From: Anderseniella sp963787895
GTDB taxonomy: Bacteria; Pseudomonadota; Alphaproteobacteria; Rhizobiales; Aestuariivirgaceae
Direction of reading: 5' to 3'
DNA length: 64,000 bases
NCBI GenBank assembly: GCA_963787895.1
Contig: CAWBEX010000007.1
Location: 434,001-498,000, forward strand
Both the position numbers and the translations under genes were made by a program. Each line of letters opens with the position of its first letter. Position 1 is the stretch's first letter. A model generated the notes under the pieces. It did not search any database, was not told the DNA's origin, and worked only from the letters and a program-made list of their open reading frames with translations. Positions 16,667-25,835 of the stretch are shown here, piece after piece.

Positions 16667-17944
16667 CTAGACCTCTTCCCACGGAAATGTGTCCTGCCGC
16701 TCTACGCCATTTTTGGTGATAACAACCTGGGTTTCCAGCTTGATGCATTCCTTGCCACCCACCTCGCCGATCAGGCTTTCGACGCAAATCACCATGTTTT
16801 CCTCAAAGGTCATTTCGTAGGCCTTGCCGAAATCCGGGTGTAGCGGTACCGACGGCCATTCGTCGCACAGGCCCACCCCGTGCAGCGCAACGGAATAACG
16901 CCGATCAACATATTTTTCCGGAATGCGCCATGACTTCTCGTTGAATTCGGCCAGGGTTACTCCAGCCTTGAGGATCGCTGAGTTATGCTGGATCTGCTCG
17001 ATGGCTGCTTTGTAAAGTTCGCGCTGCTTTGGCGTGAACGGTGTATGGCCGATCGTCCAGGTGCGCGATATGTCAGCGCAGTAGCCGTATGGGCCGATCA
17101 GGTCAGTATCGAACGCAATGATGTCGCCCTTTTCGGCCACCACATCAGAGGCCTCGGCAAACCAGGGATTGGAGTGTTGGCCCACAGCCAGAAGACGGGT
17201 TTCGATCCATTCTCCACCGGAGCGGATGTTCTCGTAATGCAGCTCGGCCCAGATTTCTTGCTCGGTCTTGCCGGGCAGCGAATTCTCCCATATGCGCGCC
17301 ATCCCGGCCTCACACACCCGCACAGTCCACTTCATAAGCTCCAGTTCGTCGGCGGACTTGATTGAGCGGGCAAGCTCGGTCAATTCCTGTCCATTGATCA
17401 GCTCAACGCCACGCTCGCTCAGCGCAAATGCACCTTCATGCTCCACCTTGTCTACCGCAATACGTAGTTTCGATTTTCCGCCGCAGCGTTCTTTCAATGC
17501 AGCGACCAGTTCGTCAGCCCACTTGTTGACGCGCTCTTCGGTGCGTCCGCCCGCTGCCATGTAGAACCATGTTGTTGCAGTGCGCGTCTCGTTGACCTGT
17601 TTGTTGCCGTCATTGAGAAACTCTGCGCCGTGATACTGGAAGTCGATTGCGTGGCCATCGGCAAACACCAGCGCATAACGGAACGGGTTGTGCGTGGCCC
17701 ACAATTGCATGTTGGGGCTGTCGAACACATATCGGGTATTGAGCGGATCATACAGCAGGATGGCATCGCAGTTGTACTTGTTGATATATTCGACCATGCG
17801 TTGCTTACGATAGACGCGGGCACGCTCCAGCACTTCACGCGGGATCGGCGACTTGAGAGGCTTGTCCTTGCCGGCCGGGTTGAAATAGGCCTTCTTGCGT
17901 TCATCAGAAAACGGAGTTGCGATGGCGTCGGATGCGCTGGCCAT
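16667..17944 (-). CDS. dddP: DddP-type DMSP lyase (M24/creatinase-fold metalloenzyme)
   Basis: 425 residues of pita-bread fold. The five usual M24 metal ligands are present (D281, D291, H355, E389, E404). The two Asp residues that mark DddP are present too: D279 just before D281 in FDTDL, and D361 in HGVGLCDEW, which corresponds to the proposed catalytic base. Spacings (2, 10, 64, 6 and 15 residues) match those I recall for characterised DddP. GGEWIETRLL and NPWF also fit. Plain prolidases lack the extra Asp pair and creatinase lacks the metal set. ATG 17944 is chosen over 17986 because AAGGA lies 8 bases upstream. It follows the 2OG oxygenase by 25 bases at the end of a five-gene operon, so a related betaine-like substrate is possible. 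Confidence 0.83.
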   Translation of the reverse strand: MASASDAIATPFSDERKKAYFNPAGKDKPLKSPIPREVLERARVYRKQRMVEYINKYNCDAILLYDPLNTRYVFDSPNMQLWATHNPFRYALVFADGHAIDFQYHGAEFLNDGNKQVNETRTATTWFYMAAGGRTEERVNKWADELVAALKERCGGKSKLRIAVDKVEHEGAFALSERGVELINGQELTELARSIKSADELELMKWTVRVCEAGMARIWENSLPGKTEQEIWAELHYENIRSGGEWIETRLLAVGQHSNPWFAEASDVVAEKGDIIAFDTDLIGPYGYCADISRTWTIGHTPFTPKQRELYKAAIEQIQHNSAILKAGVTLAEFNEKSWRIPEKYVDRRYSVALHGVGLCDEWPSVPLHPDFGKAYEMTFEENMVICVESLIGEVGGKECIKLETQVVITKNGVERQDTFPWEEV

Positions 17945-17969
17945 GACGGCTTTCCTTGAATTGTGTTCG

Positions 17970-18763
17970 TCAGGCTGTTCGGCCATAGAACGTTTGCTGG
18001 GTCGCTGGGTTGAGTCGGGTGCCAGGCTCTGGCGAATAGGACAAAACGGCTACAAGCCGGGTGCGCTTGCCTTGAACTGGTGTTACGCGGTGCAAGGTTT
18101 TCGAGCCGCGGAACAGCACAAGACAACCGGCATGCTGGTTGAATGAGATCAGTCTTTCCGAGCTGCCATCCATGACTGGACCAGCTTCTGAATAGCCGTC
18201 ATCTTGGGCTTCGCGAATAAACGGCGCATATTCGAATGCAGCGCCTTTTTCAGGTTCCTGCAACAGTAATGTGATGGTGAATTTCGCTCCATCAAAGTGC
18301 CAACCGGTTTCAGTGCCCGGCTCATAGACCAGCACGTTAATTGGCGCCAGCGCATCGGCATAAGGATAAAGGGTATCGTAGCCAAGCACATCTGCCACGA
18401 AATGCGGAACGGCGCCCATTCGTAGATGGCATTGAGGCCGAACTCGTCCGGAATGCAGTCGTAGCCCAGCGTGGCGGATGTCGTAGTTTGCTTCTGGTTC
18501 CGCGCATGGTCGGCCGGCACGCTCGGATCATCCTCAATCAGCCAGGCATTGTGGGTTTTGGTCTTGTAGAATGCCTTGCCAAGATGCGGCGAAACTTCTG
18601 CGACCATTCCCGGCAAAGCATCAGCAGGACTGAAACCATCCAGCACACAGGCACCTGTCGCAGCTATGTCCGCCCTGGCTTTGGTTACCAGGGCCGCATA
18701 GGCCTGGGTGTCCGGTCGGTCCAGTGGATAACGCTCAAGGTCAATGGGTGGATTGGCGCTCAT
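17970..18763 (-). pseudogene. 2OG-Fe(II) oxygenase split by a one-base deletion
   Basis: Two frames together encode one protein. The N-terminal 120 residues (MSANPPIDLE to EWAPFR) read from 18763. The remainder (HFVADVLG onward) is in another frame and ends at 17970. Adding one base near 18404 restores a continuous 264-residue protein with the double-stranded beta-helix ligands H156-x-D158, H225 and the 2-oxoglutarate-binding R236. Both halves are otherwise intact, with no further stops, so this is either a very recent mutation or a sequencing/assembly error. The start overlaps the upstream enolase-family stop (ATGA), implying translational coupling. The family includes amino-acid and small-molecule hydroxylases; the substrate is unknown. 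Confidence 0.8.
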
Positions 18764-19866
18764 GCTGCAGCCTCGCTGACCTGGTACTGTGCCTTGTCGA
18801 GCCAATCCGGATTGATCTCCACGCCCCAGCCGGGCGCCTCCGTCACAGTCGCCTGGCCATTCTCGATCGTATAGGGGTCTTCCACGAACAGGTTTTGTTG
18901 CCATGGATAGTAGTCCTCGCCTTCTATGGAGAACTCCAGATACTTGCCGGCGTTCGGGATGGCGCGCAACAGGTGCATTGTGCATAGGGTAACAAGCGAC
19001 AGGTTGGCCGCGTGAGGGGTGCAGGGAAGGTCCGCCTCGGCTGCCATCTTCGCTACGCGCAAGGTGCGGTTGATGCCGCCCATATACATCACGTCGGGCT
19101 GTACAATATCGACGCATCGAAGGCCAATGGTGTAGCGCCACCAGCTCAGATCACAGTCCTGTTCCCCGCCAGCGACATCGATGCTCAGCGCCTCCTTGAC
19201 CTGACGGGTCTGTTCCGGTTCCCAATAGGGGCAGGGCTCTTCAAAGTGGCCAATGCCATTGTCCTCAAGGATGCGGCCCACTTCGATGGCACGCTGCGGC
19301 GAATAGCAGGAATTGCCGTCTACGAGCTTGTCGATGCCGTCTCCCAGCGCCTTCGACACGACCGGCACAACTGCTTCCGTGCGCCCAGGCCATTCGTCCA
19401 CATCGCGGCCACATTCAGCGCCTACGCGCCACTTGAAGGCATCGAACCCAAGCTTGTCGCGCAAGCTGACGAGACGGGCGGCCTCTTCTTCCGGGGTGAT
19501 GTCGCGCTTCATGGAGGAAGCATAAGCGCGAACCTTGCCCGGTGAACCGCCAATCAGCGAGGTAACCGGCTTGCCTTCCACGCGGCCACGCAGGTCCCAC
19601 AAGGCCGTATCGAGACCGGTCATGGCCCGGCGCAAGTAAGAGCCTGGAAACTTGTGCTCTCGTTCGGTGATCGTGTCGAGCAAATCGTCGAAGTCGTATG
19701 CTGGTTGACCCAGCGCGTAGGGTGCGATCTGCCGGTGGAAGACCTGAGCTGTGATGTCTGAGTGGTAGGTTGAGACCTGACCCCAGCCTGTGTCGCCAGT
19801 ATCGGCAGTGACACGCACGAAACCAACGTACTGGTTGGAGAAAGTTTCAAGCTTGGCGATTTTCAT
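18760..19866 (-). CDS. Mandelate racemase/muconate lactonizing enzyme family protein (enolase superfamily)
   Basis: 368 residues. The capping domain (1-115) precedes a TIM barrel with metal ligands D183, E209 and E235, a K145-x-R147 on the second strand, and a His-Asp pair (H285 in PCTPHAAN, D258 in VQPD). This residue set points to the mandelate racemase/acid-sugar dehydratase branch rather than the Lys-Lys MLE branch, to which hydroxyproline-betaine epimerase belongs. It lies 13 bases after the FAD/GcvT gene and overlaps the oxygenase start by four bases. In this operon it may epimerise or dehydrate a 2-hydroxy acid produced after demethylation; the substrate is open. Confidence 0.83.
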   Translation of the reverse strand: MKIAKLETFSNQYVGFVRVTADTGDTGWGQVSTYHSDITAQVFHRQIAPYALGQPAYDFDDLLDTITEREHKFPGSYLRRAMTGLDTALWDLRGRVEGKPVTSLIGGSPGKVRAYASSMKRDITPEEEAARLVSLRDKLGFDAFKWRVGAECGRDVDEWPGRTEAVVPVVSKALGDGIDKLVDGNSCYSPQRAIEVGRILEDNGIGHFEEPCPYWEPEQTRQVKEALSIDVAGGEQDCDLSWWRYTIGLRCVDIVQPDVMYMGGINRTLRVAKMAAEADLPCTPHAANLSLVTLCTMHLLRAIPNAGKYLEFSIEGEDYYPWQQNLFVEDPYTIENGQATVTEAPGWGVEINPDWLDKAQYQVSEAAA

Positions 19867-19879
19867 TGAAGGGCTGTTC

Positions 19880-22432
19880 CTATGATCTCATCTTACTACC
19901 GGACGGGTCGAACGGTGGATCGATCTGAATACGGGCAGGGCAGCGGTGGCCCAGGATCTCGATCTCGAACATCGTGTCCGATGTGTACTGTGCCAGCTCC
20001 TTCGGGATGTAGCCCTGGGCCATGGATTTCTCGACGAAATGGGCGTAGCCGCCGGAGGTGATCCAGCCGACCACTCGCCAGTCGCCGTCGACACGCGGGT
20101 CGGACGGGCCGGCCATATCCCTACCGTCGGGCGAAAACCGCGGCGCGCCATAACCGTGCGGCGGGTCTATGGTGGCATAGTCCTTGCTGCCAACCTTGGC
20201 CCACACCGGCTCGTCGCCCATCACATCGGCATCTTGTGCCTCGACGATGAAAGACACGCGGCGCAGTTTTCCGCCGGATGCATGTTCTTTTGCTGCAGCT
20301 TCCCGGCCAATGAAGTCGTTCTTGGACAGTTTTACAAACCGGTCCATACCGGCCTCAAACGGACCATAGATTGGACGCAGCTCGCGGAACCAGGTCGGGA
20401 AGTTCTTCTCCAGGCGCATGGAAAGAAGCGCGCGCATGCCGAAGTCAATGATGCCGAACTCATCGCCCGCCTGCTTGATGGCCAGGTAGATGCGGCGCTG
20501 GTAGGCCGGTGCCATCCACAATTCGTAGCCAAGATCGCCGGAATATGTGATGCGGTTGATCATGCAAGGCGAACCGGCCACGTCCGCCTCGCGGTAGTCC
20601 ATGAACCGGAAACCTTCGTTGGAGGCATCGAAGTCGACCAGCTTTTCAAGCACCTTGCGGGCGTTTGGCCCGCAAACCGAAAGTCCGACAAGATTCATTC
20701 CGAACCGCTGCACCGTGACAGAACCATCCTTTGGCATGTGCTGTTCGAACCAGCGTGTGTGATATTTTTGCGCGGCGATGGAACCCCACATTATGAAGCG
20801 TTCATCGGCGGCCTTGGCAATGGTGAAATCGCCGATCAGTTTGCCCGCCTCGTTGAGCATCGGGGTCAACACAATGCGCCCGCTTCTCGGCATGGAATTG
20901 GTCATCAGCCGGTTGAGAAACTCTTCCGCGTTCGCTCCGGTGATTTCGTACTTCGCAAAGTTGGAAATTTCGGTGATGCCAACACTCTCGCGCGTTTTGC
21001 GCACTTCGTGGGCGACATGCGCGAAGTCGGTCGAGCGATGATAGGACGGTATATCAAACGCCTCCTCCGCCGAAGGAGCAAACCACAGCGGCGATTCCAG
21101 TCCCCAGGAATCTCCCATGACGGCATGATTGTCGCGCACCATGATTTCATAGACAGGTGTGGTTTCCTGTGGCCGTGCAGCGGGTAGCTCCTCGTTGGGG
21201 AAACGGATTGAAAACCTTCTGGAATAATTCTCACGCACCTTTGCGTTGGTGTAGCGCAGTGTTGCCCATTCGCCGAAGCGGGTTACGTCCATGCCCCAAA
21301 CGTCCGCGCCAGGGTCACCGTTGACCATCCAGTTTGCCAGCGTCAGGCCGACGCCGCCGCCCTGGCTGAACCCGGCCATCACGGCGCAAGCGCACCAGAA
21401 GTTGGTCAGGCCCTGCACAGGCCCCACCAACGGGTTGCCGTCCGGCGCAAAGGTGAATGGGCCATTGATGACCTGCTTGATGCCTGCCTTCTCCAGCGCC
21501 GGGTAATGCTTGAAACCGATTTCCAGTGACGGCGCGATGCGCTCAAGGTCAGGTTGCAGCAGCTCGTGTCCAAAGTCCCACGGGGTCTGGCTGGGTGACC
21601 ACGGCTTGCAGGCTTTTTCGTACGTCCCAAGCAGAATGCCCTTGCGCTCCTGCCTTGTGTATATCTCGCCCTTGAAGTCCATCACACCGATAAGTTCGCG
21701 TCCCGTTGCCTCGTTGAACTCGGCAACCTCGGGCATGTCTTCTGTCAGCAGGTACATGTGCTCCATTGCCAGCAAAGGCAATTCAAGCCCCACCATGCGA
21801 CCGACTTCGCGCGCCCAAAGCCCGCCGGCATTCACGACGTGCTCGCACTTCACGGTGCCTTTTTCGGTAATGACCGTCCAGGTACCGTCTGCGGCCTGTG
21901 TGAGGTCGGTGACACGGTTGCGCAACTCGATTTCGGCACCAAGGGTGCGCGCGGCCTTGGCGTAGGCATGGGTAGTGCCGGATGGATCCAGATGTCCTTC
22001 TACCGGGTCCCACATGGCGCCGACGAAATTGGTCTCGTCCATCAGCGGGAACATCGCTTTGGCCTCGGACGGGGTAATAAGCTCTGTTTCCATGCCGAGA
22101 TACCGGCCCTTGGCGTGGGCCAGACGCAGGAAGTCCATGCGTTCCGGCGTGTCGGCCATCATCACTCCACCGGTCAGGTGCAGCCCGCATGACTGACCCG
22201 AAATCTCTTCAAGCTCCTTGTACAGCGAGACAGTGTAGGCTTGCAGTTTGGCGACGTTCGGGTCGCCGTTTAGGGTGTGGAATCCTCCGGCCGCATGCCA
22301 CGAAGAGCCTGAGGTCAGTTCCGATCGTTCAATTAGCAGGACATCTTTCCAGCCTGCGCGCGCCAGATGAAACAATACCGAGCAACCGACAACGCCACCG
22401 CCGATGACGATTGCCCTGTAATGTGTTTTCAT
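19880..22432 (-). CDS. FAD-dependent dehydrogenase fused to GcvT domain (dimethylglycine/sarcosine dehydrogenase-like), copy 1
   Basis: 850 residues. An N-terminal DAO-type FAD domain starts with IGGGVVGCS at 10-18. H46 in SSWHAAGG aligns with the His that binds FAD covalently in dimethylglycine and sarcosine dehydrogenases. A FAO_M linker and then a GcvT folate domain plus C-terminal GcvT barrel occupy roughly residues 430-840. Enzymes of this build oxidise N-methyl groups and pass the formaldehyde to tetrahydrofolate as 5,10-methylene-THF. It is 19 bases downstream of a close paralogue in the same operon, suggesting two successive demethylations or two substrates. The methylated substrate cannot be read from sequence. 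Confidence 0.88.
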   Translation of the reverse strand: MKTHYRAIVIGGGVVGCSVLFHLARAGWKDVLLIERSELTSGSSWHAAGGFHTLNGDPNVAKLQAYTVSLYKELEEISGQSCGLHLTGGVMMADTPERMDFLRLAHAKGRYLGMETELITPSEAKAMFPLMDETNFVGAMWDPVEGHLDPSGTTHAYAKAARTLGAEIELRNRVTDLTQAADGTWTVITEKGTVKCEHVVNAGGLWAREVGRMVGLELPLLAMEHMYLLTEDMPEVAEFNEATGRELIGVMDFKGEIYTRQERKGILLGTYEKACKPWSPSQTPWDFGHELLQPDLERIAPSLEIGFKHYPALEKAGIKQVINGPFTFAPDGNPLVGPVQGLTNFWCACAVMAGFSQGGGVGLTLANWMVNGDPGADVWGMDVTRFGEWATLRYTNAKVRENYSRRFSIRFPNEELPAARPQETTPVYEIMVRDNHAVMGDSWGLESPLWFAPSAEEAFDIPSYHRSTDFAHVAHEVRKTRESVGITEISNFAKYEITGANAEEFLNRLMTNSMPRSGRIVLTPMLNEAGKLIGDFTIAKAADERFIMWGSIAAQKYHTRWFEQHMPKDGSVTVQRFGMNLVGLSVCGPNARKVLEKLVDFDASNEGFRFMDYREADVAGSPCMINRITYSGDLGYELWMAPAYQRRIYLAIKQAGDEFGIIDFGMRALLSMRLEKNFPTWFRELRPIYGPFEAGMDRFVKLSKNDFIGREAAAKEHASGGKLRRVSFIVEAQDADVMGDEPVWAKVGSKDYATIDPPHGYGAPRFSPDGRDMAGPSDPRVDGDWRVVGWITSGGYAHFVEKSMAQGYIPKELAQYTSDTMFEIEILGHRCPARIQIDPPFDPSGSKMRS

Positions 22433-22451
22433 GCCGCTGTCTCCAATGCCA

Positions 22452-24884
22452 CTACGCTCGCATCAGGCTGGCATCGGCATCATACAGAGGCTCAGCTTGC
22501 GGGCTCGCCTTGTATACTTGCCCTAAAATTTCAATCTCGAAACCGTTAGTTTCATTCACCAGTTCACGGGGGATATAACCAAGTGCAACCGACCGGCCCG
22601 CACCATGAGCGAAACCGCCGGAGGTGATCCAGCCAACGCATTTACCATTGTGGTAAACCGGCTCATCTCCGATGACGTCGACTTCAGCATCATGCACGGT
22701 GAACACAGTGAGGGCACGCTTGCCGCCATCCTGTTTTTCCCTTGCCGCCGCCTCACGGCCAATGAAGTCGTTCTTGCTCAGGGCGATGAAACGGCCCAGG
22801 CCAGCTTCGAACGGGCCGTAGATCGGCCGGTATTCGCGCGCCCAGGTCCCCCAGTTTTTCTCTAGCCGCAATGACATGAGCGCACGCCCGCCAACCGGCT
22901 TGATGTTGAACTCCTTGCCCGCGTCCATGATCATTGTGTGCAGCGTGGCCAGGTATTCGGTCTTTACCCATATCTCGTAGCCAAGCGCACCCGTAAATGA
23001 CACACGCGCCACTTTTGCCGGCACCAGCCCCAGGTTGATCTCGCGAAATGCCATGAACGGCAGGGCTGAAGTTGATACGTCCTCGTCGGTGAGCTTGGAC
23101 AGAAGTTTCTGTGCATTTGGCCCCGCAATCGACAGGCCGCACATCTCCAGGCCCAGGGCCCGAACCTTGACCGACCCATCGGCTGGCAGGTGCGCCTCGA
23201 ACCAGCGCATGTGATAGTTCTCCGCTGTGCCGGCGCCAAATATGTAGAATCTTTCGTCGTCAGCCTTGGCCAGCGAGAAATCACCAATCAGCTTGCCTGC
23301 TTCATTGAGCATTGGTGCCAGCGTCATGCGGCCCTTGGCAGGCACCTTGTTGGCGAGCATGTGGCTCAGCCAGCTCTCGGCTCCCGCACCGGTGATTTCG
23401 TATTTGGCATATCCAGAGGTGTCCAGGCAGCCTACCGAGTTGCGCACAGCGCGGCATTCGTCGCCTACGATCTTGAAGGCTTCGGAGCGGCGGAAGGTGA
23501 CGGCTTCCTTGGGTTCCTTGCCTTGAGGAGCGAACCACAGGGGCACTTCCATGCCATATGCAACTCCGAAGCAGGCCCCCATTTGCTTGTAACGGTCGTA
23601 CAGCGGAGTTGTGCGCAACGGACGCGCCGCTGCAAGTTCTTCGTTCGGGAACATGATGCGGAAGCGGCGGCCATAGTTCTCGCGCACTTTTGCGTTGGTG
23701 AATGCCATGTTGGCATAGGAGCCATAGCGAGCGATATCCATTGCCCAAACGTCGAAGCCCGGGTCTCCGTCCACAATCCAGTTGGACAGGGCAAGGCCGA
23801 CGCCACCACCCTGACTGAAGCCGGCCATGACACCACAGGCTACCCAGTAGTTGGTGAGACCGCGGATCGGCCCGACCAGCGGGTTGCCATCGGGGCCAAA
23901 GGCAAATGGACCGTTTATGATGTTCTTGATACCGGTTTTCTGAAACGCCGGGTGATGCCGGAAGCCTCGTTCCAGGTTGTCGGCAATCTGGTCCAGGTCC
24001 GGCGGCAGCAACTCGGTCGAGAAATCCCACGGCGCTTCTTTGGGCGACCATGGAATGCCGTTTGGCTCGTAGGTGCCCATCAGCATGCCCTTGCCTTCCT
24101 GGCGCATGTAGATTTCGCCGTCGAAGTCAATGCAGTGCACCACCTTCTTGCCGTCATTGGCTTCGTTGAAGGCGACGACTTCTTCCATCTCTTCTGTAAT
24201 CAGGTACTGGTGCGCCATGCAAAGGGCTGGAATTTCAAGCCCTGCCATGCGCCCCACCTCGCGGCCCCATAATCCTCCGGCATTGATCAGGTGCTCGCAT
24301 GTTACCGTTCCCTGTTCGGTGACGACCTGCCACTTGCCATCCTCGATCTGGATGGTTTCCAGCACCCGGTTCTTGCGAACAATCTCAGCACCATTGGCAC
24401 GAGCCGCCTTGGCGTAGGCATGAGTGGTGCCTGACGGGTCCAGATGACCCTCGAGCGGATGCCACATGGCACCGACAAATTGGTCCTTGTCCATGAGGGG
24501 AAAGTGCTCGGCAGCTTCATCTACGGAAATCATCCGCGTATCCACGCCCAGGTACTTGTTGCGTGCATGAGCCATCTTCAACCAGTCGAAGCGGTCCTGA
24601 TTTGACACCAGCATGACGCCGCCGGTGATATGGATGCCGGTAGACTGGCCCGATTTCTCCTCGATCTCCTTGTAGAGATTGATGGTGTATTCCTGCAGTT
24701 TTGCGACGTTCGGATCACCGTTCAAGGTGTGGAAACCGCCGGCAGCATGCCAGGTTGAACCGGATGTAAGTTCATCGCGTTCGATAAGCAGTATGTCGCT
24801 CCATCCCTTTTTCGTGAGGTGATAGAGAATTGAACAGCCGACGACGCCTCCGCCGATGACAATAGCGCGATAATGCGATTTCAT
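22452..24884 (-). CDS. FAD-dependent dehydrogenase fused to GcvT domain (dimethylglycine/sarcosine dehydrogenase-like), copy 2
   Basis: 810 residues, first gene of the operon, same architecture as its downstream neighbour: IGGGVVGCS, covalent-FAD His H46 in STWHAAGG, FAO_M, then GcvT and GcvT_C. A much longer open frame exists, but ATG 24884 gives an N-terminus that aligns residue for residue with copy 1 and has AAGGA 8 to 9 bases upstream. The longer version would overlap the divergent DUF1194 gene. The two copies share most motifs yet differ throughout, so the duplication is not recent. The promoter must lie in the roughly 35 bases before the divergent gene or inside it. Confidence 0.88.
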   Translation of the reverse strand: MKSHYRAIVIGGGVVGCSILYHLTKKGWSDILLIERDELTSGSTWHAAGGFHTLNGDPNVAKLQEYTINLYKEIEEKSGQSTGIHITGGVMLVSNQDRFDWLKMAHARNKYLGVDTRMISVDEAAEHFPLMDKDQFVGAMWHPLEGHLDPSGTTHAYAKAARANGAEIVRKNRVLETIQIEDGKWQVVTEQGTVTCEHLINAGGLWGREVGRMAGLEIPALCMAHQYLITEEMEEVVAFNEANDGKKVVHCIDFDGEIYMRQEGKGMLMGTYEPNGIPWSPKEAPWDFSTELLPPDLDQIADNLERGFRHHPAFQKTGIKNIINGPFAFGPDGNPLVGPIRGLTNYWVACGVMAGFSQGGGVGLALSNWIVDGDPGFDVWAMDIARYGSYANMAFTNAKVRENYGRRFRIMFPNEELAAARPLRTTPLYDRYKQMGACFGVAYGMEVPLWFAPQGKEPKEAVTFRRSEAFKIVGDECRAVRNSVGCLDTSGYAKYEITGAGAESWLSHMLANKVPAKGRMTLAPMLNEAGKLIGDFSLAKADDERFYIFGAGTAENYHMRWFEAHLPADGSVKVRALGLEMCGLSIAGPNAQKLLSKLTDEDVSTSALPFMAFREINLGLVPAKVARVSFTGALGYEIWVKTEYLATLHTMIMDAGKEFNIKPVGGRALMSLRLEKNWGTWAREYRPIYGPFEAGLGRFIALSKNDFIGREAAAREKQDGGKRALTVFTVHDAEVDVIGDEPVYHNGKCVGWITSGGFAHGAGRSVALGYIPRELVNETNGFEIEILGQVYKASPQAEPLYDADASLMRA

Positions 24885-24919
24885 TACATGTGTCCTTGAA
24901 CAAGAAAGTACTGGCGAAG

Positions 24920-25690
24920 ATGCAATCACCTGAAACCCGGCGGCGTCATGCCTGCAAGCGACAAGGCCCCGTACCCGATGGCTTGATAAGGCATGTTGGC
25001 GTCTTTCTGGGGGTGCTTTTTCTGTCGTTGACCGGGATTGAAGCAATCGCGAGTGAAAAAGTGGACATGGAGCTTGTGCTGGCAGTGGATGCATCAGGCA
25101 GTGTCGACAATCAGGAATACCGCCTGCAACTGAACGGCATTGCCAAGGCTATCACCGATGATGAGGTAGTGCGTGCCATTCAGGCCGGTCGATACAAGCG
25201 CATTGTGGTGACGATGCTGGTGTGGGGAGAATCCCGCCGGCCCAAGGACTACACCGGCTGGTTTGTCATCTCCAACGCCTCCGAGGCGCAGGCGTTCGCT
25301 GAAGTGGTTGCGCCATTCCCACGGCGTCAGGTTGGCGGCACCGGGCTGGGCGACGGTATTGCCAAGTCGGTAAGCGCGATCTTCGAAAACGAATACATTT
25401 CTGAGCGTATGGTCATTGACGTTTCGGGCGACGGGCGAGAAACACCACCGCGCGATTATACGGTGCTGCTGCCACAGGCGCGGGCCATGTCCATTTATCA
25501 TGGCGTAACGATCAATGGTCTTGCCATCCTCAATGAGGACCCTGAACTTGATACGTATTACCGTGAGCAGATGATTGTCGGCGACGGTGCCTTTGTCGAG
25601 GTAGCCGCAGACTATGAAGATTTTACCCGTGCCATGAAGCGCAAGCTGCTGCGTGAGATCAGGCCGGAACCGGTTGTGGGAATGAGGTAA
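24920..25690 (+). CDS. DUF1194 family protein (VWA-like, exported), second copy
   Basis: About 256 residues. A long basic N-terminal region (RRR, CKR) precedes a hydrophobic segment (VGVFLGVLFLSLTG) and an AIAS site, consistent with export. The MIDAS-like DASGS motif is D57, S59 and S61, more canonical than in the first copy (DCSYS). It shares blocks such as NGLAILNE and the EYRLQLNGI stretch with the protein at 6632. The start is uncertain: GTG 24890 is also open, and none of the candidates has a good ribosome-binding site. It is divergent from the FAD/GcvT operon. The repeated pairing of DUF1194 genes with demethylase genes in one window is notable. Confidence 0.72.
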   Translation: MQSPETRRRHACKRQGPVPDGLIRHVGVFLGVLFLSLTGIEAIASEKVDMELVLAVDASGSVDNQEYRLQLNGIAKAITDDEVVRAIQAGRYKRIVVTMLVWGESRRPKDYTGWFVISNASEAQAFAEVVAPFPRRQVGGTGLGDGIAKSVSAIFENEYISERMVIDVSGDGRETPPRDYTVLLPQARAMSIYHGVTINGLAILNEDPELDTYYREQMIVGDGAFVEVAADYEDFTRAMKRKLLREIRPEPVVGMR

Positions 25691-25835
25691 TGCACATGGA
25701 TGCCGGCGCAGCTCTGGCGCCTACCTGTCACATGAGCAAAAAGCAGTAACTTGTGTCAGCTGGCAGGCGCTGCTGTGCCGGGCAACACGAGCACCGGCTC
25801 CCGAATTCGCATAGTCGCGTCAGAAGCCGGTCAGG

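Noticed and set aside
16667..17944. Creatinase or ordinary Xaa-Pro peptidase as identity for the M24 protein
   Set aside because: Creatinase lacks the full metal ligand set present here, and prolidases lack the extra Asp pair (D279, D361) found in DddP.
18149..19141. 330-codon ORF covering part of the enolase-family and oxygenase genes
   Set aside because: Only the part after 18763 is real (N-terminal half of the frameshifted oxygenase); the upstream part is out of frame inside the enolase-family gene and the end is out of frame after the deletion.
19946..21187. 413-codon plus-strand ORF opposite the first FAD/GcvT gene
   Set aside because: Lies entirely inside a well-supported gene on the other strand; product has no domain.
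23190..24272. 360-codon plus-strand ORF opposite the second FAD/GcvT gene
   Set aside because: Same reason: antisense shadow of a clear coding frame.
24885..25094. 70-residue N-terminal extension of the second FAD/GcvT protein
   Set aside because: Does not align with the paralogue, has no domain, and overlaps the divergent DUF1194 gene; ATG 24884 has a good ribosome-binding site.
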